From: Ascidia mentula
Taxonomy: Eukaryota; Chordata; Ascidiacea; Phlebobranchia; Ascidiidae
Assembly: GCA_947561715.1 (NCBI GenBank)
Contig: OX387199.1
Span: 997,001 to 1,061,000 of the forward strand
Direction: 5' to 3'
DNA length: 64,000 nucleotides
In this document: positions 1 through 12,700 of the stretch, one piece after another
How the letters are laid out: every line of letters begins with the position of its first letter
Position numbering within the stretch: the stretch's first letter is position 1
Position numbers and translations under genes: made by a program
Notes under the pieces: model-generated
The model's database searches: none
What the model was told of the DNA's origin: nothing
Seen by the model: only the letters and a program-made list of their open reading frames with translations

Positions 1-492
1 GGCAACTATAGGTGGCACGCGTTTAAATTATTTTACCTCCAAATGGTACGCAACCACAAAAAGGTTGGGAATCATAGGTGTAAGGTATATTTTTTTATCA
101 AATTATTGTGCTGAGATTAAACCACTGATCACATTCAATACGGCAATCTTTGCCAAACATCTTAAAGTATCGAAGTTGTTGGGAAGTTAAAAGGACATGC
201 TGTACCGTTGAAAATATCTTTGACGTGTTAAATGATGCACAATGGTGAATGTTTCAAGTCATCAGATGACACTATGTGCATTATAGATGTGTTTTGTACA
301 GGTCTGACTCTTCCTACACTTTCCACCATCCCACTCTTCCTACTGACAGACGTCGCAATAACGATTCGTCATCTGTTGTTCAACCAGAGCTGGTCGTGTC
401 CGCAAAATACCTTGTAGTGTTTTTCTTCCGGGCTAATTGTCGTCGTGTTAAGCCTGGCTAAGTTTTTAGTTAATGTCCCGGAGGTGAGATAT
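1..492. repeat. Direct repeat, copy 1 (truncated by window edge)
   Basis: Bases 1 to about 492 match 1540 to about 2041 almost base for base in direct orientation, with a few substitutions and small indels. Both copies contain a stretch ending in a TTGGGAATCA-like string and GGTACGC strings, which resemble degenerate hAT-type termini. No coding capacity is convincing. The left end lies outside the window, so the full element size is unknown. Confidence 0.8.
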
Positions 493-3436
493 GGTAAGAT
501 ACGTTGTTCAACACTTTGTTCACTCAACCACATCTTTTTCACTTCACCACATCTTGTTTGTTAATATGGAAGTTGCGTATTTGCATAATTAAAAGTAAAC
601 CTCACATTATCCTTGTTGTGGTGCTTGGTGTGACACATATTGCATTTTATCGCAGGGCAAAATGTATCTATTTTTATTAATGTGGTTGGGTTTGATAACC
701 TCTAGACAATTTACCCCCGCTTTTAATTTTGAAGTTAGGGAAGCAAGTTGTTGTACTCGATAAAGATGGGATATTTAGTGAATTCTACACTGGCCAAAAT
801 GGTACAACGACAACCAGGCCCATCACAAGTTAAAATGTCCATATTAGGATAGAGGCGTTAACGGTAGTCACATGAGTGATGCTTGCTCTGGCATGTGACA
901 AATATTTACAACCCATGCAGTATAGCAAGCAAACTGCAGAGGAAGGTTTCATGAAGGCTGAACCACACATTGAAGTTGGAATTTCTCTTCCAACTTCCTC
1001 GGGTGTGATGAAGTCACTGTTTATGATATTACAAGCTACATACATTCGCAATACTCGTAAATATATTACATTCATTGTTGTTTTAACACCATTGGGAAAA
1101 GCTGTTAAACAGTCGAGGTTTTTGTGTACTTAAACCGGCAAATTTCTATCCCCTATGTTAGGGTCTAATGCAGTGTTTCCCAATCAGTGGTACGCGAGCA
1201 CCTTTCTGTGATTTGTGGGTATATTTCGAATTCAAAAAATCGTAAGTGATCTCAAAATGCGTATTACTTCATCCTCAAGGTTACTTCGTAACATTCATCT
1301 GGGTGGTACGCGTCTGCGAATCCCTGGGCAGCATTTATGTGGCGAAAGGCATGAAAGAACGACTCCTCCGTTGCTTAAGACTGCATAATATGCGTGCCGT
1401 TGAAGCATAGATTTTACAATCACTGTAACTGCTGTTAACGGTCAAGCAAGCTAACAACGCTAAATGTGTGGACACACTTTGTCCCACCACGCTTGAATCT
1501 TCCAGCCTTAGTTAAAGTTACGTGACAAACCGGGATTGTGGCAACTATAGGTGGCACGCGTTTAAATTATTTTACCTCCAAATGGTACGCAACCACAAAA
1601 AGGTTGGGAATCATAGGTGTAAGGTATATTTTTTTATCAAATTATTGTGCTGAGATTAAACCACTGATCACATTCAATACGGCAATCTTTGCCAAACATC
1701 TTAAAGTATAGAAGTTGTTGGGAAGTTAAAAGGACATGCTGTACCGTTGAAAATATCTTTGACGTGTTAAATGATGCACAATAGTGAGTGTTTTAAGTAA
1801 TCAGATGATACTGTGTGCAACATATACGTGTTTTGTACAGGTCTGACTCTTCCTACACTTTCCACCATCCCACTCTTTCTACTGACAGACGTCGCAATAA
1901 CGATTCGTCATCTGTTGTTCAACCAGAGCTGGTCGTGTCCGCAAAATACCTTGTACTGCTTTGTTTTTCATTTTTCCGGGCTAAATGTTGTCGTGTTAAG
2001 CCTGACTAAGTTTTTTAGTTAACATCCCGGAGGTTAGATATCACGTGGTGCAAACACTTTGTTCAAATGTCGTGTTTACTGCACAGGGCAACAATGTCAA
2101 AATTACATCGCCATTATAACATATGCAACACCGGTAAACAGACTTATGTTTATGAAATTCGATACCAAAAAGGCGCAGGATTGATTGTTTGCGTGCTGTT
2201 GGTTTGGTGTGACAAACACTTACTTGAATGTGACAAACATTTTAACTGACGAAGCAACTGACGAACCATAGGTTTCCTGTGGGCTAACCCACAGTTTGAC
2301 GTGGAATTCCTGTTTATCGCCAAATTGTATGTGCTCAAAAAGTTGCGTGTAGTTCTGCAACCTCTGTAGATATTCACTGGCAAACTATCGACATTTCACC
2401 AATGTTGAAAAAACTTGTAGAAGCAGAGACCTTACCACCGAGTCTAATGATATAAAATATTGTTGTTGTGTCAGAAACAGTTACCCGGGACTTGTCTGAA
2501 TATTCGCAAAGATGTTTCATAATGCGTGAATAAATAAATTGACAAAAATCTAGTGGCTTAGGAGTCGACGAGGATGCATATGAGTTTCTTTCTTCTTTGC
2601 CCACATGAGTTTCTTCCCACTCTTCCCACCTCTTGACGTCATAATCCCTGTTTGTCACTGGAGTTCAACTGATGCTGGTAGAGTCAGGCTTGTTAGTATA
2701 AAGTCATGTTGAAATATCGATAAAAGATATATTCACTGCAAGCGAATCCCATTCCTTTTCGTTTGACTTATTTGTCCGCTTCACATCGATAACAGCACTG
2801 CATAGAAAATGTTGCCAAGCAAGTGCATTCTTGCTGTCGTCGGTAAAGAATGTTCAGTAAATACGAAAGCAAAGAAATATTGTCAACCGCTTGTTGGTGG
2901 TAACTTTGATTTACAATAACTTTTTTCGTTTGCTATAAAAATAAATCAGTATTCTCAAAACAACAAACATAAAACAAAAAGATTGCAAAACAAGAAATTT
3001 AACTTTTTTTGTTTCAGTCCACTAGTATTTAGGTGTAATATAACATTTTATATGAATGCACTTTGGTGCTTGGGGTTCTGTTGTACTTGCACTGTATGTT
3101 GGCACAAAGGTTACTTTAGAAGTGTTGCATGGGTATCGTACAAATCTATCTGCTATAATGTTGGTTCTTGCACCAAGTCAAGCGTTGGTAATGTTTTGCA
3201 TTTCCCCACGAGTGTCTGTGGTCGCAAAAAAGCACAGCGTATTCAGAAACATGTTGCGATTCCGTACTCCTGACCGAAACCGTTCATTGAGATTCGGACG
3301 GACATATTCCAAACTAATTACAAACCTGACGAAATAATGTAAATCTCTGCGAAACAGTGAAAACCAGCTTTTTTATCTTGCTCCAAAACGATTAATATTT
3401 GTGATTTCGTTTGCTATTTGTTTTAAAGCAACGGAC
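493..3436. other. Non-coding stretch with repeat remnants
   Basis: Outside the direct repeat copy I see no supportable gene. Around 1170-1345 there is a segment starting with a CAGTGTTTCCCA-type string and ending near GATTCGCAGACG, with GGTACGCG at both sides; it may be a decayed hAT-type MITE. From about 3260 the sequence becomes similar to DNA just upstream of the A genes in units 2 and 3 (around 14780 and 20910), so the left boundary of the tandem gene unit lies near there. The Cys-rich first exon found in units 2 and 3 was not found here. Confidence 0.5.
1540..2041. repeat. Direct repeat, copy 2
   Basis: Second copy of the ~490-bp repeat that opens the window, about 1.05 kb downstream of copy 1. 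The match breaks down just after the shared CCCGGAGGT string. A duplicated transposon fragment or a tandem duplication are both possible. I see no terminal inverted repeats that would settle the class. Confidence 0.8.
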
Positions 3437-3770
3437 ATGGATGAAATTTTCGAAAGAAAACTACGGGAAATCAACAGCAAAATTCAGGAATCCAAAAACC
3501 AACCTGGCAATTACGGTATGTGTTTGTTTCCAATATAGTTTGGGATTTGTTTTGTTTCATCAAGTACAGCGTTTTCATGTTATAGACACAGTCCACATAA
3601 CACAAGTTGGACCCATGATACACAGAGATGGAACCGTTACTGGGGGCTCGACAATAACAGCTGAGGTCCCAGATGATCTGGTTGAGGAATTTCAAGCCCG
3701 TCTTCCACCAAACTCTAACGTAATCGGGCGGAATTCGAAAAAATATCTTGGGAACAGAAAAACTGATTAA
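3437..3770 (+). CDS. Small coiled-coil/GPxxxxDG-domain protein, A type (cluster I, unit 1)
   Basis: Family not recognised. Two exons, 3437-3515 and 3586-3770, joined in phase 1 give 87 residues. Exon 1 encodes a charged helix (MDEIFERKLREINSK...) ending in a conserved KNQP string. Exon 2 starts with the shared D-x-V-H-I-T pattern and carries the core GPMIHRDGTVTG, a run of alternating beta-type residues, PDD and a short helix, ending ...KKYLGNRKTD. Units 2 and 3 hold the same two exons (75 nt, then 185 nt in unit 2), preceded by three more 5' exons that I cannot find here. This copy may therefore be 5'-shortened and start at ATG 3437, or have unseen upstream exons. It is followed by its B and C neighbours on the same strand. 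Function unknown. Confidence 0.72.
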
Positions 3771-3978
3771 AATCGCACGTAGACTGAAAAACTATGTATC
3801 TACGAATGTTTTTCTTTTCGTTTGTTAATATTTTGGAATGCTCGTGTATTGTTTTCACATTGAACCGATAATTATTCACTGCGTTTACAAAAATTTATGT
3901 GTTGAACAATAATTGAAATCATTAATTTTTTTGTATCTGTAGATGAAGTAGGCAAACTTGTTACAGTAGGTGACTAAA

Positions 3979-4311
3979 ATGAACAAGAATATTGTTGAGG
4001 ACAAAATCAGAGATCTAAAAGAGGAAACCCTTAAGATCAAAGACCAATCTTTCGAGCTTCAACTACAGATAAATAAAAAAAAGGCCGGTATGTAGCAAAG
4101 CGACTACATGGTCTTATGGAGATGTAAGACATGTGTTTTCATTTTAGATCTAGCCAAACTGGAGGAGAGCGGACCACAGTACTTTGAGGATGGGAGGATA
4201 GAAGGACTATGGATAAAGAAAATCGATGCACCAAACTCTGTGCTAAAGGAAGATGCCAATCAGACAAATTGCTCTACAGCTGTATTGTCAATAAAAAAAA
4301 AATTCTCATGA
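3979..4311 (+). CDS. Small coiled-coil/GPxxxxDG-domain protein, B type (cluster I, unit 1)
   Basis: Two exons, 3979-4087 and 4148-4311, joined in phase 1 (the split codon is Asp) give 90 residues. The N-terminal exon is a charged amphipathic helix beginning MNKNIVEDKIRDLKEE. The second exon carries DLAKLEESGPQYFEDGR and the G-x-W pattern of the shared domain. An acceptor-like AG after a pyrimidine tract at 3941-3942 lies 36 nt before the start codon, and the same arrangement occurs in both other B genes. No donor is evident for it upstream, so a trans-spliced leader or a 5' UTR intron is likely. The gene lies 208 bp after its A neighbour. Cluster I B proteins lack the Gly2 needed for myristoylation. 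Function unknown. Confidence 0.75.
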
Positions 4312-4694
4312 AACAACTTAAATGGTGGATCGTTTGTTAATATTTGATACTTTGTTGCGTTAATCAAGTAGTTTAAGGTTAACTATTTTATATCAACGGA
4401 TCATTTATTACAAACTATTTTTGCATTTTATTCGTTCGTTTATTAATTTTCCAGAACAAGATGTCATAGAACAGGTTATTCCGTAAGTGCTTGTGAAAGA
4501 AATAACAAACTGTTTACTTCAAAGTTTACTGCAAATATAGATAATTTTGTTTTTCTATTTTGTTTGAAATGTATCATTGAATTCTTTGTTATTTTTCCCT
4601 TTCTATTTTGCGTTTTATCATCTAATATCTTTTTATACGTAAACTTTTAAACTTTCATTATAGATTTTATAATGGAGTATTATTAAGTTTAAAA

Positions 4695-6838
4695 ATGGGC
4701 GGCAATGAAAGTAAACTTCATCAAGAAAAACTTGAACGGGAGAAACTTGAACGGGAGAGACTTGAACGGGAGAGACTTGAACGGGAGAAACTTGAACGGG
4801 AGAGACTTGAACGGGAGAGACTTGAACGGGAGAAACTTGAACGGGAGAGACTTGAACGGGAGAGACTTGAACGGGAGAGACTTGAACGGGAGAAACTTGA
4901 ACGGGAGAAACTTGAACGGGAGAGACTTGAACGGGAGAGACTTGAACGGGAGAGACTTGAACGGGAGAGACTTGAACGGGAGAAACTTGAACGGGAGAGA
5001 CTTGAACGGGAGAAACTTGAACGGGAGAGACTTGAACGGGAGAGACTTGAACGGGAGAAACTTGAACGGGAGAGACTTGAACGGGAGAGACTTGAACGGG
5101 AGAGACTTGAACGGGAGAGACTTGAACGGGAGAGACTTGAACGGGAGAGACTTGAACGGGAGAAACTTGAACGGGAGAGACTTGAACGGGAGAGACTTGA
5201 ACGGGAGAAACTTGAACGGGAGAGACTTGAACGGGAGAAACTTGAACGGGAGAGACTTGAACGGGAGAGACTTGAACGGGAGAGACTTGAACGGGAGAGA
5301 CGAACCCAGGAGAGATATGATAAAGCCTTGCAGGATCGTGATGACGCGATTGCAGAGAAGAGGAAATTTGAATTAGAGCTTCAGGAATTGACCTTGAAAC
5401 TGGGTAAACAGGAAATCCACAGTTCTCTTTTATTACCTTAGGTTCCAAATGAAATACTAAAAGTTAGCTATCTCCAAACTATCTGATCACATTGGTCACA
5501 ATATTCACGAGATACAAAATGGCTATGTATAAAGGAATTATGATAGATATATAACAATATGTTAATTCTTGGTTTAAATTCATGTAGTTCCAAGTTTATA
5601 TTAGGTGATACATATTAGAATAAAAAACGGCCATGTTGCCTTTTTTCCGGTTAAGCCATAGGTGCACAACCTTTTTACTATTGCCGGCCGCAACACACAC
5701 ACTACTGTGTGCTAACGGCCGCCACTGAATATACTGCTTTTCCAACGATATACTCCTGATAATTACGACAAGTTGACGTGAGCATTATAAGAAAGGAATG
5801 GAAATGATTCCATACCTGAAAAATGTGCACTATTTATTATTTACATTTGCCAAATTATGTATATTACAATGTAATGAAATGTCGAATTATTCAATGACTG
5901 CCTTGTTCTTGCACGCTAGGTTCACGTCTCCATCATAAAATAATCCACTTCCCATTTGGGATTAAACGCCCTTTTCTCTTGTTTTAACAGCCTTTTACGT
6001 TTCAGCGACATGACTGAGCGATTCCACTGTTTAGCTTTTCGACAACTGTACATGCGTACATAACAATTCACCGATATACTATTGATGTTTTATGACGTCA
6101 CCATATATATTGTTGCGCTTTGTCTCGTTTGCTGTGGCTGCACCAGTTACTACTCGCTACAGCGAACGAATGTGTATGACGCGGAAATGGAAATGGGCCT
6201 AACTAAAAGCTTAACTCTTGAGACCGCTAGAAAAACAAGTTTCAGAAGCAACGACGGCCGCCAATGCATACATTTTGATATAAATGTGCACGGCCGCAAA
6301 AAATAGCGTCCGCGGCCGCATGCGGCCGTACGGCCGCAGGTTGTGCACCGCTGGGTTAAGCCAATTGAGAACGTTACGACTATTTATCAAGCGCACTTTA
6401 GTTTCAAAGCAATGATTCTTACTGGAAGCACTCTTTCAACTTTATTTGTTAAATAAAACTTTACCAATCGGACAGCAGAAAAATACCACCCATTTTTGAA
6501 ATTGTTTGCATGTTTTCATAACATGGGTTTTCGATTGCTGTAAAGTTCCTCACAATCAAATCGTTTCCAACTTCCTGTACATGTTCGCAGATAAAGCTGT
6601 TCTTGTCATTGAAAGGCCAGCCGTGTCAAAAAAAGGGACATTGGTTGGAAAACCATACATGAGTTACCAAGGATCTGCAAATGGAGCGCAACATGCGAGA
6701 AAATTGTGGGACTCCGTGAAGCCCGAAGAACCTTCTTTAGGTAATTTATACGGTCATAAATACCCGTAAACAATCATCATTCATATTTAACTTGCAGTTC
6801 ACACATCAGCGCACAAACAACTTACTAGTCCCGACTAA
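4695..6838 (+). CDS. Small-family C-type protein with a minisatellite-expanded ER/K helix (cluster I, unit 1)
   Basis: Three exons, 4695-5403, 6591-6740 and 6798-6838, all joined in phase 1, give about 299 residues. The start MGGNESK fits an N-myristoylation signal (Gly2, Ser6, Lys7). Residues ~13-202 are 38 repeats of the pentapeptide LERE(R/K), followed by a charged helix ending QELTLKLG. Exon 2 carries the domain [20 protein letters not shown] with a YxG segment and ends in PEEPSL. The 41-nt exon 3 ends ...SPD-stop, as do the other two C genes. Without exon 3 the frame would read into intron 2 and stop soon after. The paralogues at 16236 and 22552 have only two to several such repeats, so the expansion is copy-specific. 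A hAT-type element sits in intron 1. The helix is probably a single alpha helix; function unknown. Confidence 0.78.
4731..5300. repeat. 15-bp coding minisatellite, 38 copies
   Basis: Exactly 38 units of CTTGAACGGGAGARA run from 4731 to 5300. The only visible variation is A or G at the penultimate position, which changes Arg to Lys in the last codon. The unit is five codons, so copy-number change keeps the frame. The array lies wholly within exon 1 of the C gene. Confidence 0.97.
5657..6353. mobile_element. Non-autonomous hAT-type element (MITE), 697 bp
   Basis: The ends are near-perfect inverted repeats: left CATAGGTGCACAACCT, right (reverse complement) CAGCGGTGCACAACCT. They are flanked by identical 8-bp direct repeats GGTTAAGC at 5649-5656 and 6354-6361, the target-site duplication size of the hAT superfamily. 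Subterminal CGGCCGC motifs are concentrated near both ends. There is no transposase. It lies in intron 1 of the unit-1 C gene. A fragment of the same family (about 100 bp) is at 8358-8460. Confidence 0.9.
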
Positions 6839-7590
6839 AATCACTTCAACGAAGCTCTGGCACTTTTACAACTCATTACCTACAAGAAAAATTAAGAAGA
6901 TTCTTTGTTCGTACAACTTGTGTTTTTTGTGTCGTACCGCTCCGGTCCGTACAAAATTAACACTCCACCCATGTTCAACAATGTTTTGAAAGCCACCGTA
7001 GATGTTATCATAACCAAATCTCCACTTAATATAAACAGTAAAATTTGAAAAATATTCATGTTTCAATACACGAACCAATTACACGCCGAATTTTTACAAA
7101 TTCAATTCAATATCTGTTTTGGTTTTCATAAAAAAGCAACCGCGTACAACGGCGTAAATTATTATCTTGTGCCTAAGCTTTGCAGCCTTCAATGCTTCTG
7201 TTTTCTTCACTAACTGCGTTCTGTCTGTAAATTTTCTTTCGGTTTGTGTAAAATTTATTATGATATTTATAAAATTGAATGTTTTTTAAATGTTAAACCG
7301 TCCCAATTTCCAAAAAGGCTTCTCAGACGATGATGAAACAAAACCGTCTTGTTTGCTTTCCATGGGTAACCCTGGTGGTTTTGTGCGTAGACATTCCTGT
7401 GCCTTCTTTTGAAGGAGCGTTTCTCCCTTTTTCTTTGAATACTTTCTGAACGTCATTCAATTAATAAAGAGTTTTCAAAAAACAATGTCCTGCTCGAAAT
7501 TTCTCCCAAAAGAAGTTTTGCTTTTGATAAAAACCAGACTACTGGATTGCCACCCTTATGCGTAAATTATTGGTTTCAGCTATGCGTACA
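6839..7590. other. Non-coding, downstream of cluster I unit 1
   Basis: No gene is supported here. The sequence is 3' flanking and intergenic DNA, with AATAAA-like strings at 7460 and elsewhere. Confidence 0.4.
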
Positions 7591-7599
7591 ACAGGAATG

Positions 7600-9290
7600 C
7601 AGGATCTAATAGTTACATTAAACAGATGACAGGTGAGAGGGAGTCGATTCTATTGTATATTTAAAGCAAGCAGAAATGCACAAATGCTATTCTGTGTTCG
7701 CACCTGACAGAGTTTTCAATTAATAGAAAGTGAAGTTACTGTACTTGCTCCGTATTGCCCACTAGCGGGATCCCCCACAGTTATCTACAACGTTTACGTC
7801 GCCAGGCCTGCAGTTGACCTTCATTAAAGGACTAGAGGTTACATCTAACCGTAACCGTGACAAAACCCAAATGCAAACTAAATAAAATGTGCAAGATATG
7901 AAAATTACTATTTTCTTGTGCCAGAGGAGCACCACCATAAGTATCTTGCAACCAACTTTATCAAATGTAAGCAACGCTAATCTGTTGTGGTTGCGTAATA
8001 TTCCGCTATCTTGTGTTTATCACTGCAAAATCTTAGAAGTCAACTTCACACAAACTGGTGTGGTGTTGTAAGTGGAGTTGCAAAATTAAGTTTGGAGATA
8101 CCCGATATATATGAGAACAAATTTATTTTAATCCAAAACTACAAAACAAAAAACATCTGGTACCTGGTTTGCAGATTAACTTTAAACTATGTAAACATCT
8201 ACGGTTGCAAGACAATTAAAAGTAACCACACCAAAGAAAAAAATTCGGATTCTCGAATATCTAGTCAATAAAGAAATATTTTCTGTTTTAATCCATTTTT
8301 GGTGATAGGCTTATGAATTGTGGTAATTGTAGATTATGTTTGTGGCATTGTTTTCAGTTAACGGCCACCACTAAATATATGCTGCTTTTCCAACGACATA
8401 CTCCTGATAATTTGATGTGAGCAATATCAGAAAGGAATGGAAATGATTCCATGCCTGCAGTTTCACCTAAGATGACCAGAGGCAACTATCTAATAGTTAC
8501 GTGAGAGGGATGGAGTCAAATCAGTCAAATCTATTGTATATTTAAAGCAAGCAGAAAGGCAAAAGTACTATTCCGTGTTCGCACTTAGCAAAGGTTTCGC
8601 TTGATAAAATGTTGAGTTGCTGTAGTTACTCTGTATTGCCCACTAGCGGGAGCCCTGTAGTTATCTACAACGTCTACGTGGCCACTAAGTCTGCAGTTGA
8701 CCTTCATGAAAGGACTAGCGGTTACATATAACCGTGATGAAATCCAAATGCAAACTAAATAAAATTCGCAAGATATAAACATTAATATTTTCTTGTGCCA
8801 GAGGAACACCACTACAAATATCTTGCAACAAACTTGTACTTGTAAGGAACTTTAATATGTTCTGGTTGAGTAATTTTCCGCTATCTTGTGTTTATCACTG
8901 CAAAAGCTTAAAACGCCAGCTACAAATGAGCTGTTCTGGTTTTGCAAATGGAATAACAAAATTAAATCAAAAAATACTTTTGATGAAGTTTGGGATTACC
9001 CGATACAATAAGAAATGAATTTTCCAACGGCTTCGAACCTTCAATCCAACAACTTCAGCACAAAAAACGTCGGATGCCTGGTTTACGGATTAACTTTAAA
9101 ACTATACAAACAGCTACGGTTGGCAGACAATTAAAAGTAATCACACCAAAGACAAAAATTGGAATTCACGATTACCTAGCGAATAAAAGTATTCAGGAAT
9201 CCAAATCTTTTCTGTTTTAGTCCATCTTTAGTTATGAGCTTATTAATTGTGGTTTTTGTAGGTTTTATTTGTCGCATTGTTTTCAGACAA
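7600..9290. repeat. Tandem duplication, two copies of ~0.88 kb
   Basis: The stretch around 7600-8340 recurs at about 8470-9290. For example, the string GCCCACTAGCGGGA occurs at 7757 and 8637, followed by matching sequence about cytosine-rich TCTACAACG and TGACCTTCAT. The copies have diverged by many substitutions and small indels. Between them (8358-8460) is a fragment of the hAT-type element found at 5657. No conserved reading frame is shared by the two copies, so I treat this as non-coding. Confidence 0.8.
8358..8460. mobile_element. Fragment of the hAT-type MITE
   Basis: About 100 bases match the interior of the 5657-6353 element (around 5713-5818), including ACTCCTGATAATT and GGAATGGAAATGATTCCAT. 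Neither terminal inverted repeat is present, so this is a partial copy. It lies at the boundary between the two copies of the 0.88-kb tandem duplication. Confidence 0.8.
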
Positions 9291-9789
9291 ACAATGGACA
9301 GACGTGTAGAACGTATAGAGAAACATCTCAGAAACTTTAGTTACTTCCAAGAAAAAAAAAAGTATTGTGTCTTGATAAGTGTATTAGAAATTTTGTGCCT
9401 GCTAGTTTCAAAAGCTAGACCAGCGCTAGTCACCTTTTGCACTGGTGACATACACAAGTACACCAAAAAGCATTTCCGGTAATGCAATGTAAAACAAAAT
9501 ACATTCCACATTTTATGCGTATATGTAACTTAAAAGTAAATTGCATTTACTGCAACGGCAACCCGCAAAAAAACAGTGGCACACCATCGTACACCTGTTG
9601 CTTGAACACCAGGCATTTGTGGAATTACTGCGATCGTGGCCCGATTGACCTTCGAGGGCAACACATCGTGCAACAAAACAAAGGCACATTGTGCGACAAT
9701 AAGAGAAATTACTTGGACACCAAAAAGTAAATAGCACATGCATGGATTTACAACTTAATGGGTAACAGATTAAAAACATGTTTTTCTGC

Positions 9790-12700
9790 AGCAATTGATA
9801 AAAAGGACGTGAAATTTACATACAAGTTACTTCCAGCACATCGGCGTGGGATAACCAAACTTTTAAAGCAATAAACACGTGGCCTCGCCTCTTTTGTAAA
9901 CAAAAAACGTACCTTGAAAAATCGTTCAGAGCCTGGTTTTGTGAAACTTCGTTGTAGCGTGGGCAATAAAAACGCCATGAAGGTAAATGTTTTCCACAAC
10001 CTGGAGACTCATTTAATGTGTGTCTTGTGCCAAAGAAAGATTTATCGATTTACGTGACATTTACGATACCAACACGAAGGCATAGCCAAGCAATAAGAAA
10101 ACTTTCTATGTTGGCGTGCCTATTCCTACATGTTCAGACGTACATCAAGCCATTAAATTTTGTTGGATGTTGCAATGCGCTTTGTTGCAACATTACGATA
10201 ACATTCCTGTTATGGCCGATAAGTGCTTGTTTTCTCTGCCATCTTTCATCTGTTCCCAAGAAGTAATCTTTCAGATAATCATAATGTAACCGCAGCTTTT
10301 TCACTGGAAGCTGTGGTGTGCAGCTCATTTGCCGCTGTCTGCACTCATACTTTCCACTTGTTGATTTGATTGATGTGGTTTGTAGGCATAACCGCAAGGT
10401 TTTTGTACAAAAGTAACATAACTCCTCATCAACATTTGTAACAACCTTCAACACAGCACAAACGCACTTATCTGCAGTACGGCCTTAAAGCAGCTTCTAA
10501 ACCAGCGCCTTCTAAAAAGTCGGCATTTAAAGCAAGAAAACCAATTAGTGTCACGTGACTAAAACACGCCGCAAAGCGTCAGTTACGTGGTTGTGTTCGA
10601 AACTAAACTTTCTTATTTGGGTGGCGATTGCACATAATATTGGATAAAAAACATCTGTTTAGAAATCGGATTGGAGAACGAAAGAAGGTTGCAGACAATA
10701 GTAGTCAGAGAGATTCCCCGCTTGCCTTTGGCCAATGCTTTGTTGACAAGAAGTTTATCAGCTTATGAAATCACTCATTTGTCAAGCAAACGTAAAAATC
10801 ATCGTTTCTTTTTAGAATACATTGTGCGTTTTTGCAATGGAAGTTTTAATGCATTTCAGACTTTTATTCTTACATGTGTCCCAAACTCTAGACTATTTGT
10901 GACTATTCCCCAAAAGCAACTTAATGGGTGAAAGGTTGTTCTTTCCGCAGCAATTGCCGAAATATTTGCTAAAATTTACATGCAAGTTACTTCCAGCAGA
11001 TCGGCGTTGGTTGAGCAAACATACTTCCCAAACTTTTAAGCAATAAATTCGCAACCTCGCCTCTTTTGTAAACGAAGCGAAAGGTTTTAATGGCGTACCT
11101 TTAAAAATCGCTCAGTGCCTAGGTTTTTGTGTAGCGTCGTTGTCGTTTGGGCAATAAAACCTTCTTGAGGTAAATATTTTCGACAATTCGGAGACTCATG
11201 TTATGTGTGACCTGTGCCAAAGACGTTTTTATAGATTTTCGCAACATTTATATTACTATACCAACACGAAGACGCATGCAAGCAATAAAAAATCTTCCTG
11301 TGTGGACGAATAACCTCCTGCTCTGCATATTCAGACGTTTTACAAAGCTATTGAATTTTGTTGAATGTTTAAATACGTTTCAGTGCAACATTACAATTCA
11401 TGGTATGTTCGTTGGGGTATATTTGTTCTTTATATTTTTACAGATGGCTTATACTCAATATTATGATTATGTGAAAGTTGACTTTTACATAATCATAATA
11501 TTGAGTATAAGCCATCTGTTTAGAAACCGTATCTGACATACAAAATACGGAGGACGTTTGCATTGCGTTTACCAACACGAAGACGTAAATAAGCATTGAC
11601 AAAATTTTCTATGCTTACAAAGCGCTTCATATGTGTATTGATTAAATACAGATTTTAAAGTCTTTTTTGACAAGCATCGCCGTAGAGTAGATTTAACTTT
11701 TACTTAGCACCAAATAAGCGTAGTCTCCGCGTATTCCATGATTAACACTGTTTGTTGGCTCGTGAAACAAAATTGCTGAACCCAAGGTTTATCAACGTTT
11801 GGTGGCTTCTTGTACGAGACATCATATTATTGGGTGACCAGAAAGGTTATATAAGGTAGCAGCATTTATCAACTAAATATTTGTTTGACAATTCGATTGT
11901 GTGAAATGCATTCGCTGTGATAAACCCTTTCTTCGTCGTGTCAATATATCTTCATAACTAACAGTGGAGGTGGCAGCCAGCAGAAGCAAGAGAGATTTTC
12001 GACCCAATCATTGGTTACTTTTCGCCAAAATTATGTTGTCAACAAGTTTAAAATCTTATAAGACCTCTTGGCCTTTTAAGAAATTTATTCGTTTGTTGTC
12101 AAGCAAGTGCCAAAAACGTCGTGTCCAACTGCAAGGTGTGTGCTTTTGTATCAAAGGATGTTTTTGTGCACTTGAGATTTTTGCTCTTTATTGTCTCTCG
12201 AATAACTCCAGTACCATCCGTGACTATTTCCTGAAAGCGACTCATTGGGTAAAGGGTCGGTAAATTAGCATGTAAGTACTTCGGCGTTGGTTGAGCAAAC
12301 ATTCTACCAAAAGTTTAAGGCATTAAACCTGTGACCTCCCCTCTTTTGTAAACAAAGCGAAAGGTTAATGGCGTATCTTCAAAAATCGTCCAGAGCCTAG
12401 GTTTTGTGTAATTTCGTTGTCGTTTGCGCAATAAACCTTCATGAAGGTAAATGTTTTCCAAAACCCGGAGACTCCATTAATGTGTGTTATGTGCTAAGAA
12501 GTTTTTATTGAATATTCGTAACATTCACGTCGTGTTACCAACACGTTGGCGTACTGAAGCAATACGATAACTTTCAATGCCATGCTAATATTCAGACGTA
12601 AACCAAGCCATTGTTGACGGATGTTCTATTAAGCTTTAGTGCAACGTCACAATAATATTCATGTTATGTCTGATGAGTTTTTTTGTTCTTAACGTCTAGG

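Noticed and set aside
4633-5448. Long minus-strand frame of VSPVQ repeats and a second plus-strand frame of NGRDL repeats
   Set aside because: Shadows of the 15-bp minisatellite, which is a multiple of three and has no stop in these frames. Paralogues support only the MGGNESK frame.
5657-6353. Short frame at 6082-6306 inside the hAT-type element
   Set aside because: No similarity to transposase and no paralogue support; the element is non-autonomous.
9186-9220. IQESK-like coding string resembling the A-gene helix exon
   Set aside because: Too short, no donor in phase 1 and no KNQP end; may be chance.
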